The notes beneath the pieces are model-generated. The model searched no databases and was not told the origin of the DNA. It saw nothing but the letters and a program-made list of their open reading frames with translations. From Aliiglaciecola sp. LCG003 (GTDB lineage Bacteria > Pseudomonadota > Gammaproteobacteria > Enterobacterales > Alteromonadaceae), in the NCBI RefSeq assembly GCF_030316135.1, contig NZ_CP128185.1:62001-126000 (forward strand): 64,000 nucleotides of DNA, in the 5' to 3' direction. Below are positions 1-8,929 of this stretch, one piece after another (the first letter of the stretch is position 1; every line of letters begins with the position of its first letter). A program made the translations under genes and the position numbers.

Positions 1-413
1 CCTTGACTGATGATTTTGATGCCCAGCGATTAATCACCCTGTCTAAAAGCAAGCAGGTGGCGGTAAAGAATTTTATCATGGACAATAAAGTCGTGGTGGG
101 AGTGGGAAATATCTATGCGAATGAGTCTTTGTTTATTGCTGGAATCGATCCAAGAAGAGCGGCGGGTAAGGTAAGTAAAAAACATTATCAAGCCTTGGTG
201 CCGATTATTAAGGATGTATTAGCTAAAGCCATCGAGCAGGGTGGAACAACTTTGAAAGACTTCGTTCAGGCGGATGGAAATCCAGGTTATTTTGCTCAAC
301 AACTGATGGTGTATGGGCGAGCCAAGCAACCTTGTGTTACTTGTGAAAAACCTATTGAATCAGTCGTGATTGGCCAGCGAAACACTTTTTTCTGCTCGAA
401 CTGCCAGAAATAA
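1..413 (+). CDS. mutM: formamidopyrimidine-DNA glycosylase, C-terminal part (cut by window start)
   Basis: This is the 3' half of the base-excision repair glycosylase that removes 8-oxoguanine and other oxidised purines and nicks the abasic site. The N-terminal catalytic proline lies outside the window. What remains is the helix-two-turn-helix segment ([14 protein letters not shown], a family hallmark) and the C-terminal zinc finger with four cysteines in two CxxC pairs (CVTC and CSNC). The finger ends two residues before the stop, as is normal for the family, so the C-terminus is complete. The gene converges on coaD, a pairing seen in other gammaproteobacteria. A TTG occurs at position 3, but the reading frame clearly continues upstream of the window. 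Confidence 0.95.
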   Translation, partial: LTDDFDAQRLITLSKSKQVAVKNFIMDNKVVVGVGNIYANESLFIAGIDPRRAAGKVSKKHYQALVPIIKDVLAKAIEQGGTTLKDFVQADGNPGYFAQQLMVYGRAKQPCVTCEKPIESVVIGQRNTFFCSNCQK

Positions 414-537
414 TCCCTCAGCGTAGTGAAGAGCGACATACCCAAAGTATGCGCCAGACGGCTGAACCAAGTCAGCTTGCTTAAACTTAGCCAGTTTGGG
501 GCGCAGTCTGGCAGCAACAATCACCCAGCTAGGTTGG

Positions 538-1032
<495 letters not shown>

Positions 1033-1130
1033 CTAACAACTCAGTACGGTTCAATATTGTAATCCAACAGCTTATAATAACCGCGCAAATAAATCCAAAG
1101 TTGATTGGAAGTTCTGCAAAACTGTGGCAT

Positions 1131-1160
1131 TTGACATCAGTTGTTCACATTGGATATGAA
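1131..1160 (+). promoter_or_regulatory. candidate sigma-70 promoter for the Wzi-like gene
   Basis: TTGACA at 1131-1136 is a perfect -35 hexamer. TATGAA at 1155-1160 is a fair -10 with an 18-bp spacer. Transcription would begin about 30 bp before the GTG at 1197 and after the upstream in-frame TTG at 1101, which supports the later start. Confidence 0.5.
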
Positions 1161-1196
1161 ATTGGAAAAATACATCTATCAAAGGAGTGTTGCCTA

Positions 1197-2666
1197 GTGC
1201 CCCGAATTACCTTGCTGTTAGTTATCTTTGCAGTATTTTTTTACAGCAACACACTCAAAGCATCACCCTGGGTAGGCACTATCGACCCACAACTGCACTA
1301 TGATGTGCAAGTGCTAACAGAATTTGGCTATTTAGATACCACAGCCACCACCTTTCCGTTACCGTGGAAAGGGATAGCCAAACAACTCGAAAGGTTGAAC
1401 TTAAGTGGCATGCCAGACACTGCAAAGGTGTCAGCTAAAAGACTGATCCATTACCTGATTTTACAAAAGCGCAATACTACCTTTTCCTCTGTCACCGCTT
1501 ATGGTGCAACTGAACGTAGCCGCTTTGCGAGCTTTGACGGTCAACAAGGTGAAAAGGCGCGGATGAAATTCAGTACTGAAACTCGCTACAAAAGACTGGC
1601 TACAAAAATATCAGTAAATTTAGAGCCTAACGGCGAAAAAAACTATGACCAGAGCTTCCTAGCGGTGCAATTAGGAGACTGGAATTTACGTGTGGGATCT
1701 ATTGATCAATGGTGGGGGCCCGCCCACTCAAATAGCCTGTTATTCTCAAACAATGCACGCCCCATTCCTACCTTAGCCTTATCACGATCTACATCTGAGC
1801 CCTCTGAATCCCCTTGGCTTGGCTTTTTAGGTCCTTGGTATGCAACTGCTCAAGTTGGTCAGTTGGAAGATAGCCGAGATGTGCCTGATGCGAAAATTTG
1901 GGCCAGTCGCTTTGTCAGTAAACCCGTTAACGGCTTGGAATTGGGATTATCGTGGATAGCTGTTTGGGGCGGCGACGGTCAACCTGATCGTTTCCAAGAT
2001 ATTTTTAAGGTACTGACGTTTCATAAACGTTGTGCCCAAGACATCATAGAATGCACCGATGACCAAAAAACCCATGTAGGCAGTCATTTACTAGGAATTG
2101 ATTTCAAATACACTTTCAATATTGCTCAGCAGCCGTTTAACCTTTATGCCCAATACATAGATGAAGGCGACTCTGGAGAATTTAATGTTGCCAACAGTGC
2201 CAATAGTTTTGGTATCTCGACATATTGGTATGGCGCCAAAGTTTATTTGGAAAAAAGTGATACTAATGTCTCCTGTGACAACGCTGTGATAGATGTAACG
2301 AGTTGCTTTTATGAAAGTGGTACCTATTCTTCAGGGTATCGATATTATTCGCGGGAGTTAGGTGATAACCGCGAATCTGACGCTGATATGCTAAGTTTAG
2401 GGGTACTCAAACACTTCGTCGATGGCGATGTGATAGAAGCGTCCATCCGGCATATCCGAATCGATGACGCAGAAATTTTTTCACGAAACTTAACGAGCTT
2501 GAAAGGTATCACTGAAAAAATCACCCAAGTCAGCGGTTATTACCAAACTGTATGGGGTGATTGGCAATTGAAAGTAGGTGCAGTACTTGATTCTAGCAAG
2601 GTTAATCAACAAGGCACGGACCATGACCTGATGGTATTTTCCGAACTTAAATATAGTCTGTTATAA
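1197..2666 (+). CDS. Wzi-family capsule assembly outer-membrane protein
   Basis: This 489-residue protein is probably an outer-membrane beta-barrel of the capsule assembly Wzi family, whose members help attach or organise surface polysaccharide. I place the start at GTG 1197, because AGGAG lies at 1182-1186 and a hydrophobic signal sequence (ITLLLVIFAVFFYSN, cleavage near LKASP) follows at once; the frame stays open back to a TTG at 1101 but that segment does not resemble a signal peptide. The family-typical segment GSIDQWWGPAHSNSLL lies near residue 165, followed by alternating strand-like sequence to the C-terminus. It is 13 bp upstream of a GT2 glycosyltransferase, consistent with an envelope polysaccharide operon. 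Confidence 0.8.
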   Translation: MPRITLLLVIFAVFFYSNTLKASPWVGTIDPQLHYDVQVLTEFGYLDTTATTFPLPWKGIAKQLERLNLSGMPDTAKVSAKRLIHYLILQKRNTTFSSVTAYGATERSRFASFDGQQGEKARMKFSTETRYKRLATKISVNLEPNGEKNYDQSFLAVQLGDWNLRVGSIDQWWGPAHSNSLLFSNNARPIPTLALSRSTSEPSESPWLGFLGPWYATAQVGQLEDSRDVPDAKIWASRFVSKPVNGLELGLSWIAVWGGDGQPDRFQDIFKVLTFHKRCAQDIIECTDDQKTHVGSHLLGIDFKYTFNIAQQPFNLYAQYIDEGDSGEFNVANSANSFGISTYWYGAKVYLEKSDTNVSCDNAVIDVTSCFYESGTYSSGYRYYSRELGDNRESDADMLSLGVLKHFVDGDVIEASIRHIRIDDAEIFSRNLTSLKGITEKITQVSGYYQTVWGDWQLKVGAVLDSSKVNQQGTDHDLMVFSELKYSLL

Positions 2667-2679
2667 GCGAACCAAACTG

Positions 2680-3474
2680 ATGCAAAGGCGTAAAATATCT
2701 TGTTTTTTGATTGTCTGTAACGAAGCTGATCGCATTGAGGCTAGTTTGAAACCCCTCGCCGGCTGGGTAGATCAGTTAATTGTTCTCGACTCTGGTAGTA
2801 CAGACGGTACAGTTGAAATTGCTGAAAAATACGCTGATAAAGTCTACCAAACTGATTGGCCAGGTTATGGCCCGCAGCGTAACCGTGCTTTAAGCTATTG
2901 TGAGCATGATTGGGTATTATCCCTAGATGCAGATGAGGTCGTTACCGAAGAACTAAAAGGTGATGTAGACAGAGCATTGTCAGACCCCGATTTGACAGCT
3001 AATTTTATTAAATTTCCGTGGCATACTTATTTATTCGGCAAGCCCTTAAAACATGGTCGTTATTCTACTCCCCAAGGTAAATTATTTTTAAAAACAGGCG
3101 CGAAATTCAAAGATAGAAGCGTGCATGAAACTCTTTTAATGCCTGAATTCAAAACAATTACTCTGAAAGGACCGTTATTGCATTATTCGTGGCGAGATTA
3201 TCAACACGTAATGGATAAGCATCTGAAATACGGTGTTTTAGGTGCAAAAGATAAGGCACTAAATGGTAAAAAAGGCACAATCGTTTACGCTTTTTTCAGA
3301 TCTTTCGTGGATTTTTTCCAGCAATATATTCTACGTCTAGGTTTCCTCGACGGTCAACGCGGGCTACTAATGGCTGTTATCCTTAGCCAATATGCTTTTC
3401 ACAAATATGCTGCGTTGTGGACTTTGACGGCCAAAAGTAGCCCAAATAAGATAAGACAATCTAATGACGAATAA
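2680..3474 (+). CDS. GT2 glycosyltransferase, LPS core (WaaE/KdtX-like)
   Basis: This is a 264-residue family 2 glycosyltransferase of the type that adds a beta-linked glucose to the LPS inner core (WaaE/KdtX group). The N-terminal nucleotide-sugar binding segment (FLIVCNEADRI), the DSGSTDGT motif near residue 38 and the metal-binding DADE segment near residue 86 are all visible. There is no signal peptide, so it acts on the cytoplasmic face of the inner membrane. It starts 13 bp after the Wzi-like gene and its end overlaps the next gene by 11 bp, so the three are probably co-transcribed. Placement near coaD, kdkA and waaA supports an LPS role. The exact acceptor sugar cannot be read from sequence. 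Confidence 0.85.
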   Translation: MQRRKISCFLIVCNEADRIEASLKPLAGWVDQLIVLDSGSTDGTVEIAEKYADKVYQTDWPGYGPQRNRALSYCEHDWVLSLDADEVVTEELKGDVDRALSDPDLTANFIKFPWHTYLFGKPLKHGRYSTPQGKLFLKTGAKFKDRSVHETLLMPEFKTITLKGPLLHYSWRDYQHVMDKHLKYGVLGAKDKALNGKKGTIVYAFFRSFVDFFQQYILRLGFLDGQRGLLMAVILSQYAFHKYAALWTLTAKSSPNKIRQSNDE

Positions 3475-4237
3475 TAATTCTCAAGTTTTTGCACCTTTAA
3501 ACAGTTTTTTTGATCACGTTTATGTTTTGACTTTGGACGATGCAGTAGATCGACAAGAAAATGTCAAAAAAGTATTAGAAGGGCTCAATTGGTCTTTTTT
3601 CAAAGCTACAGACAAGAGAAACCTCGAACCCGAAAAGTTTGAAGAGAATAATATATATGACGATGTTCGTCATAAAAGTACTAAGCGCACAACGCGTTCG
3701 ATGAAGACCGGTGAAGTGGCCTGTTCTCTATCTCATGTAAGAATGTATCAAGATATGTTGGACAAAAATTATAAAAGAATTTTGATTCTTGAAGACGACG
3801 TACTGCCTGAATATGATTCTTTAACAAATTTTAATAAAATAATACAGCAACTTCCTGATAATTGGGAAGTGCTCATGATGGGTTATTACGGTGAAAAACC
3901 GCCAACTATCAAGTATCGCTTCCAGCAAGCAGTTTATAAACTTTTTCATCACGTCCATCTATTTAATTGGCATAAAGTGCCGATGAAATGGATAGACGAA
4001 ATTTGTCTTTCTGACTACTCGGAGGATTTGTTTGAAATTGGAAAAGTACTCGGAACACATGCTTATGCAATTAATCAGTCTGCAGCAAGAAAATTCATCG
4101 ACTTTCAAACTCCAGTAATATTGCAAGCTGACAGAATCTTTAACTATTATAAAGCTCAAAACGAGTTACAAGCATTTGCCTTGAAAAAGACCATGTTCAC
4201 TTTGTCTGAGTTGAGTAAAGAGTCGTCGATCCAATAA
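3464..4237 (+). CDS. GT25 family glycosyltransferase (LPS/LOS type)
   Basis: This is a 257-residue family 25 glycosyltransferase, a group that includes LOS beta-1,4-galactosyltransferases. The N-terminal VYVLTLDDAVDRQENV segment matches the usual 'V-N-L-x-R' start of the family, the central GEVACSLSHVRMY segment is highly characteristic, and ILILEDDV supplies the acidic motif near residue 108. Its ATG overlaps the preceding GT2 gene by 11 bp, implying translational coupling. A hairpin follows about 20 bp after the stop. Codon use looks AT-richer than the flanking housekeeping genes, which is common for variable LPS genes. The sugar specificity is unknown. Confidence 0.85.
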   Translation: MTNNNSQVFAPLNSFFDHVYVLTLDDAVDRQENVKKVLEGLNWSFFKATDKRNLEPEKFEENNIYDDVRHKSTKRTTRSMKTGEVACSLSHVRMYQDMLDKNYKRILILEDDVLPEYDSLTNFNKIIQQLPDNWEVLMMGYYGEKPPTIKYRFQQAVYKLFHHVHLFNWHKVPMKWIDEICLSDYSEDLFEIGKVLGTHAYAINQSAARKFIDFQTPVILQADRIFNYYKAQNELQAFALKKTMFTLSELSKESSIQ

Positions 4238-4254
4238 ACAAGCTAAATAGATAA

Positions 4255-4284
4255 AGCCCTCTTCAACTAATAGAACAGAGGGCT
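4255..4284. terminator. hairpin between convergent genes, probable terminator
   Basis: Eight-base arms (AGCCCTCT at 4255-4262 and AGAGGGCT at 4277-4284) pair perfectly around a 14-nt loop. On the minus strand the stem is followed by TTTATCTATTT, which suits the DM9-like gene. The plus side has no T-run. Confidence 0.55.
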
Positions 4285-4308
4285 AAAAGATGTCAGACAA
4301 TATCAGGC

Positions 4309-4974
4309 CTAACGCTCTTGACTTCCGGCACCAGGATTCCCTGTTCCTGCACCTGATCCGCCAGTCCCCCCAGTACCGCTACCATTATTCTTGATTAAAA
4401 CGTACATGTCTTTAAATGGTTCATATAACCCGTAGTCTGGCTGAGAAATTGGAGCATATTTTCCTCCATAATAATCATAATAACACCCTTCCCTTGAAGG
4501 TAGGTATTTGCCGTGGGTCTCAATGGTGGTATTACCTGATTGAGTAATTATTTTGCAGTGAAAAACGTAGTTATCTTCATCCCAACCACCATTAGTAACA
4601 CCATAAGCAGCAATAGTTGAATTGTCCTGGGCTGCGTTTTGATTTGTTATCGGTAACCAACTATAATTATCTTGTTTCAAAACATAGAAGTCAGCGTTTC
4701 CATATCGATCTCCTTTCCATTCCACCCAGCATCTTCTATCAATAATTTTTCCGGGCACTTTTCTATCAGTCGTGTCTGTGCATAGATATGATGTTTTAAG
4801 TTGCCCTTGTTCAGAAGCATTCACTTGCATTGCATTATAGTAGGAAGGAAAATATTCACCATCCATGTCTAACGCGCTCAACCTGACATAGTCTCCAAAT
4901 TCTACGGCTAATGCTGAATTAGAGAGTATCACTACCCCAGCTAATAGAGTTTTAAACGTTACTATCTTTATCAT
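4309..4974 (-). CDS. secreted DM9/DUF3421-like repeat protein
   Basis: This is an exported 221-residue protein without known enzymatic motifs. The N-terminus is a signal peptide (about residues 1-23, cleavage after NSALA). The body has two similar units, each with a short YFPSYYNA-like or YGVTNGGW-like stretch, a cysteine, then GK(I/Y)(I/L)xxxxxCxxxxxG followed by an aromatic YVL. This pattern resembles DM9 (DUF3421) repeats, found in some lectin-like proteins; that assignment is by eye and moderate. Six cysteines could form disulfides in the periplasm. The last 25 residues are Gly/Ser/Thr-rich and look like a flexible tail. It is inserted between LPS genes, faces the opposite way from the GT genes, and has about 90 bp between it and kdkA. 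Confidence 0.6.
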   Translation of the reverse strand: MIKIVTFKTLLAGVVILSNSALAVEFGDYVRLSALDMDGEYFPSYYNAMQVNASEQGQLKTSYLCTDTTDRKVPGKIIDRRCWVEWKGDRYGNADFYVLKQDNYSWLPITNQNAAQDNSTIAAYGVTNGGWDEDNYVFHCKIITQSGNTTIETHGKYLPSREGCYYDYYGGKYAPISQPDYGLYEPFKDMYVLIKNNGSGTGGTGGSGAGTGNPGAGSQER

Positions 4975-5066
4975 ATTCCATTTTCCTTGTTTAAAAAAGC
5001 ACTCCCTATCGGGTGTTTTTTTACCCTGTAATGGTGTGGTGAGAATGTCAATATTCAGTACTAATT

Positions 5067-5810
5067 TTAATTTAGTGAGGTAAATATTTTGGAATTGGAA
5101 GCTTTATATCCTTCGATAATATAATTCCAAGCATGTTCTTCAAAAAAATATTTTACATTCATTGCGGACTCTTTTTGTAAAGAGCGATGCAGTCTGTCCA
5201 AATTATCCTGCTTCCAATGATCGCCGGGCTTTACTGTACATTTGTCAAAATCAATCAACCAAACCTTATTGTCTTTGTCGAGCATGATGTTATGAATATT
5301 GAGATCATGATGGTAAATCTGATGCTGGTGGAATTGGGCAATGGTTTTGCCAATGCTTGTCCATACTTCATTGCTTAGAGTATGCTTGAGGAGGTGATGA
5401 TGGACATCTTGCGCATTCGGGATTTTTACAGTTATCAAATCCGCTCGATAGTAACCCCAATGCTTAGTAACTCTGGCCGCCGCGGGAGTAGGAGCTGGGA
5501 GACCGAGTTTACGGATATGGCTCAGCAAGGCTTTCTCTTGCCATGCTCTAGTATTCGCAATTCCGGTAAACAGGTATTGGTCATTGAGGATTTTGCCGAC
5601 TAACCCTCCACGCAGATAGTGACGCAGGACAAACTCATGCTGATGTTCTTTAAAAAAATAAGTTGTCCCTCTGCCCACGGAACTCCCGATTAATGCCTGT
5701 TTCTCTCGCCAATAAGAGGCATCAAAGGTGCTGGATGAAACCTCAGGCAAGTAGACAGGATCGAACCAAATCGTTTCGTATTTAGTACCTGTGGGTTGTG
5801 CCGATGTCAT
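5067..5810 (-). CDS. kdkA: 3-deoxy-D-manno-octulosonic acid (Kdo) kinase
   Basis: KdkA phosphorylates the single Kdo residue of the LPS inner core at O-4 using ATP, at the cytoplasmic face of the inner membrane. The 247-residue protein has an N-terminal GRGTTYFF loop, RHYLRGGLVGK near residue 63, and the kinase catalytic and metal motifs HHDLNIHNIMLD and LIDFDKC near residues 165 and 185. Length and order match the WaaP/KdkA group. Presence of kdkA usually goes with a mono-Kdo inner core, which agrees with the WaaA gene nearby. It diverges from the GT9 gene, with only about 70 bp between starts. Confidence 0.92.
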   Translation of the reverse strand: MTSAQPTGTKYETIWFDPVYLPEVSSSTFDASYWREKQALIGSSVGRGTTYFFKEHQHEFVLRHYLRGGLVGKILNDQYLFTGIANTRAWQEKALLSHIRKLGLPAPTPAAARVTKHWGYYRADLITVKIPNAQDVHHHLLKHTLSNEVWTSIGKTIAQFHQHQIYHHDLNIHNIMLDKDNKVWLIDFDKCTVKPGDHWKQDNLDRLHRSLQKESAMNVKYFFEEHAWNYIIEGYKASNSKIFTSLN

Positions 5811-5879
5811 CTAATCTCACTTTGGCTCTTGTTAATTAGGCTAAAGTGTAATGAAATTACGCACACTTTACAGCATCTG

Positions 5880-6947
5880 ATGAATTCCTTTATTTTGAAA
5901 ATCGAAAAACTGTGTATTTTACGCCTTTCAGCAATTGGCGATGTGTGTCACGCAGCAGCCATGGTAAATCGCATTGTGCGATATGCGCCTAACATTGAGA
6001 TCACGTGGATCATTGGCAAAGTTGAATACCAACTGTTAAAGGACATGTCTAATGTACGCTTTATCGTATTCGATAAGAAATTAGGAAAACAAGCTTATCA
6101 GCAATTGCAGCAGTCATTAGATGGACAATGTTTTGATGCCCTCTTCGTTATGCAAGTTGCGTTTCGAGCCAACTGGGCTGCAAGGTTAATCAAAGCTAAA
6201 CGTAAAATAGGTTTTGACTGGGCGCGCAGTAAAGAACTGCATTGGTTATTTGCTAATCAACGCATCGCAGCTCAGCAGCAGGCCCATGTACTAGACGGGT
6301 TTATGGGCTTCGCTGATGCACTGGGAGTGCCATCTATGCACCCCGTCAGTTGGAATATGCCGTTAGCCGAAGAGGACGATCTTTGGGCTAAGCAACAACT
6401 ACAAGCCCTTGGACGATATGCGGTAATAAGCCCCGCCGCTAGCAACTCGGATCGAAACTGGTTGGCCGAGCGCTATGCACAAGCCGCTGATTACTTGCAT
6501 GCCAAAGGCATAAAGGTCGTGCTTTGTGGTGGGCCTGCTGAAATTGATAAACAATTGGGTGCTGATATTCAACAACAAAGTCAGCACATTACAGCCAGCT
6601 ACATTGGCAAAACTAGCCTAAAACAAATGTTAGCCTTGTTGAAATATGCTGACTTGGTTATCGCACCAGACACCGGGCCGGCACACATGGCCACTACTGT
6701 CGGCACTCCGGTTATAGGCTTATACGCACATAGTAACCCAAGACGCACAGGCCCATACAACAGTCTAGAATACGTGGTGTCAGTCTATGATGAGGCTATC
6801 CAGAAGCAACGGGGAAAGAAATGGCAAGACTTACCTTGGGGCGCAAGGGCTAAAGGCGCAAACTTAATGGCGGGAATCACAGTTGAGGCTGTATGCGCAA
6901 AAATTGACAAGCTATTGCTGACTATAGCTGATAAAAAGATTGACTAA
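5880..6947 (+). CDS. GT9 family glycosyltransferase, heptosyltransferase-like
   Basis: This 355-residue protein belongs to family 9, which transfers L-glycero-D-manno-heptose from ADP-heptose to the LPS core. The N-terminal RLSAIGDVCHAAAMV segment is the acceptor-side signature and IAPDTGPAHMA near residue 262 is the ADP-sugar binding motif. I chose ATG 5880 (MNSFILKIEK), because the frame also runs back to 5796 but that would overlap kdkA and adds no conserved sequence; no clear ribosome site decides it. Its end lies 23 bp from the convergent waaA. It is close to WaaF/WaaC or RfaQ-like enzymes, and I cannot tell which core heptose it adds. Confidence 0.85.
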   Translation: MNSFILKIEKLCILRLSAIGDVCHAAAMVNRIVRYAPNIEITWIIGKVEYQLLKDMSNVRFIVFDKKLGKQAYQQLQQSLDGQCFDALFVMQVAFRANWAARLIKAKRKIGFDWARSKELHWLFANQRIAAQQQAHVLDGFMGFADALGVPSMHPVSWNMPLAEEDDLWAKQQLQALGRYAVISPAASNSDRNWLAERYAQAADYLHAKGIKVVLCGGPAEIDKQLGADIQQQSQHITASYIGKTSLKQMLALLKYADLVIAPDTGPAHMATTVGTPVIGLYAHSNPRRTGPYNSLEYVVSVYDEAIQKQRGKKWQDLPWGARAKGANLMAGITVEAVCAKIDKLLLTIADKKID

Positions 6948-6969
6948 CCTTGCGATTATTTGTGCAGCT

Positions 6970-8301
6970 TTAAAGATTTAATGAAGGCTGTGTTTTGGTA
7001 ATGATAGCTAATGTATTGACTATGGCGCCGCGATTTTGTGTTACTACAGCTTTGCCAGCATTGCCTGCCAACCGGCGGCTTGGCTCATCAGTTAGCCAGG
7101 TTATACATCTTTGCGCAATTTGCTCTGACGTTGCCACCCTAACTAGGTTTCCTTCTGCAGCCAAGGTTTGACAAATTAGCGGATTATTAAACACACTGCT
7201 ACCCATAATAACGGGAACACCCACGGCTGCAGGCTCTAAGGCATTGTGCCCCCCTCGTGAAGCAATACTCCCTCCCACAAAAGCAATAGATGCGTGTCGA
7301 TATAAATCACTGAGGATGCCCATCTGATCAATTAAGACTATATGTTCTTGATTTGTCATCTGGCGAGATTCGGAAGAGCGCAGGGCACCAATAGAGGATT
7401 GTTGGCAAAGCTCATACACTTTTTCAAAGCGCTGTGGGTGACGGGGCACAATCATCAATATCGCGTCGCTAAAGCGCGCAAGTATTAGTCCGAAAGCTTC
7501 TAAAAGAATTGACTCTTCTGGTTCGTGAGTGCTGCCTGCGATAATAAGTGGACGCTGCTGAATGCCTAACTTTGCTATTAATTCGTCTGAAACCGTTGAT
7601 TGCGTGGTGCTCATATCGAACTTAATGTTGCCCGTCATAGTCAGTCGATCTTTGCATACGCCTAATGATTTATAATTTTTAAAGTCTCGTTCAGATTGGG
7701 CGCAAACATGCTGCAAGCTTTGCAGCATCGGCTCTACAATGGCTGGAAACTTGGCATAGCTGCGCGCTGATTTGTCAGTCATTCGACCGTTAACTAAGGT
7801 AACGGGTATCTTTAACTTATGGCACTCTCGCAACATGTTAGGCCACAACTCAACCTCTATCACCAATACGTGCTTAGGTTGTAGGCCCTTTAACAGTCTT
7901 CTCATCATCCAGCCCAAATCTATCGGCAAATAAAGATGTTGCACCCGTTCACCAAGCAATGACTTTAGATGTTTCGCGCCTGTGGGCGTGGTAGTGGTGA
8001 CACACACTTTTAATTTGGGGTTGCGTGCTAAGCACGTTTTGATTAGACTCGCCGCGACTGTCACTTCGCCAACGGAAACGCAATGTATGAGTAAATCTGT
8101 GGGGCCAATTTCAGAGCTGAAATAACTGAATCTCGATAGTCTTTGGCAGTCAAATTGAGGTTTCGACAATAACCGATTGGCAAACCAGTGAAGAAATAAA
8201 AATGGCACTAGGCATGCCAGTAAAAAAGAGTACAGCAACAAAGCTAAGCGTTGCCTAAATGACAGAATGATAGGGGCTGAGTGTAAAGTTGATTGAGACA
8301 T
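6970..8301 (-). CDS. waaA: Kdo transferase
   Basis: WaaA (KdtA) attaches Kdo from CMP-Kdo to lipid IVA, the first step of LPS core assembly. The 443-residue protein begins with a membrane anchor (about residues 18-42), then the CVSVGEV segment whose glutamate near residue 79 is the catalytic base in the family. The GT30 domain continues with VIEVELWPNML, the central GSTHEPEE motif near residue 257, and a C-terminal FVGGSIASRGGHNALEPAA segment that binds the nucleotide sugar. Family length is normal. With kdkA in the same locus, a single phosphorylated Kdo is likely. It faces the divergent three-gene signalling unit across about 180 bp. Confidence 0.96.
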   Translation of the reverse strand: MSQSTLHSAPIILSFRQRLALLLYSFLLACLVPFLFLHWFANRLLSKPQFDCQRLSRFSYFSSEIGPTDLLIHCVSVGEVTVAASLIKTCLARNPKLKVCVTTTTPTGAKHLKSLLGERVQHLYLPIDLGWMMRRLLKGLQPKHVLVIEVELWPNMLRECHKLKIPVTLVNGRMTDKSARSYAKFPAIVEPMLQSLQHVCAQSERDFKNYKSLGVCKDRLTMTGNIKFDMSTTQSTVSDELIAKLGIQQRPLIIAGSTHEPEESILLEAFGLILARFSDAILMIVPRHPQRFEKVYELCQQSSIGALRSSESRQMTNQEHIVLIDQMGILSDLYRHASIAFVGGSIASRGGHNALEPAAVGVPVIMGSSVFNNPLICQTLAAEGNLVRVATSEQIAQRCITWLTDEPSRRLAGNAGKAVVTQNRGAIVNTLAIITKTQPSLNL

Positions 8302-8480
8302 TTTGGTAATTAATATACTCTGTTTCTATGCTTAAAAAAATCCGCTGCTATAAATAACCACATAACCCAATAAATTACGCTAACTCATTCATTTAGGCCA
8401 ATAATAAACTAAAAATGATGGCGCAGGTTTTAAAAAGTTAAACTAGTCTTAGTATTTGGAAAATTCCAAAATAGTGAAAG

Positions 8481-8927
8481 GTGAAAGGATTGATTGCTAG
8501 ACTGGCTAAAGTCGTTCTAATTTGGATGACTTTTTTAACCACTACCAGCTTTGCTGATGAGCAAAACGTCACAGTTTTAGTTCATCCGAGTGTGTCGACT
8601 GTGCAGTTGACCGATGCTCAATTACGCAAAATTTTCTCTATGCGCCAAACTGTATGGCCCAATGGTACCCCCATAGTCGTATTCGTGCGCGGCCCTCAAA
8701 CTCCTGCCCATTCAATTTTATGTAAAGAGGTTTTAAAAATGTTTCCTTATCAAGTAGAGCGCATCTGGAATAAGCTAGCCTACTCAGGATTAGGAGATAA
8801 ACCAACAGAAGTCGAAAGTGAGAGCGAAATGCTCAATAAACTTAGTAGCACACCAGGCGCTATAGGCTATGCACTAGAAGCCCATCAGGCTGACGGATTA
8901 AAACACGTGACAGTGATAGGAGATTAG
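8481..8927 (+). CDS. short PstS-like periplasmic substrate-binding protein
   Basis: This 148-residue protein has a signal peptide (about residues 1-25, ending TSFADEQ) and a partial type 2 periplasmic-binding fold like the phosphate-binding PstS group. Visible family features are VLVHPSVS, the LRKIFSMRQTVWPNG segment common to these short proteins, and the closing TPGAIGYAL. It is about half the size of a full binding protein, so it may be a ligand sensor and not a transporter component; no ABC genes are adjacent. The start is GTG 8481, with a TTG at 8490 as alternative. Its stop overlaps the leader of the next gene, showing a tight operon with the barrel and GGDEF-EAL genes. Confidence 0.75.
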   Translation: MKGLIARLAKVVLIWMTFLTTTSFADEQNVTVLVHPSVSTVQLTDAQLRKIFSMRQTVWPNGTPIVVFVRGPQTPAHSILCKEVLKMFPYQVERIWNKLAYSGLGDKPTEVESESEMLNKLSSTPGAIGYALEAHQADGLKHVTVIGD

Positions 8928-8929
8928 TG

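Noticed and set aside
414-537. Inverted repeats GCCAGAC (453-459) / GTCTGGC (506-512) and CCCAAA / TTTGGG between mutM and coaD
   Set aside because: Arms are short and far apart with no T-run, so I do not call a terminator.
1101-1196. Longer N-terminus of the Wzi-like protein starting at TTG 1101
   Set aside because: The extra 32 residues do not look like a signal peptide, the candidate promoter lies inside them, and GTG 1197 has a proper ribosome site followed by a hydrophobic signal.
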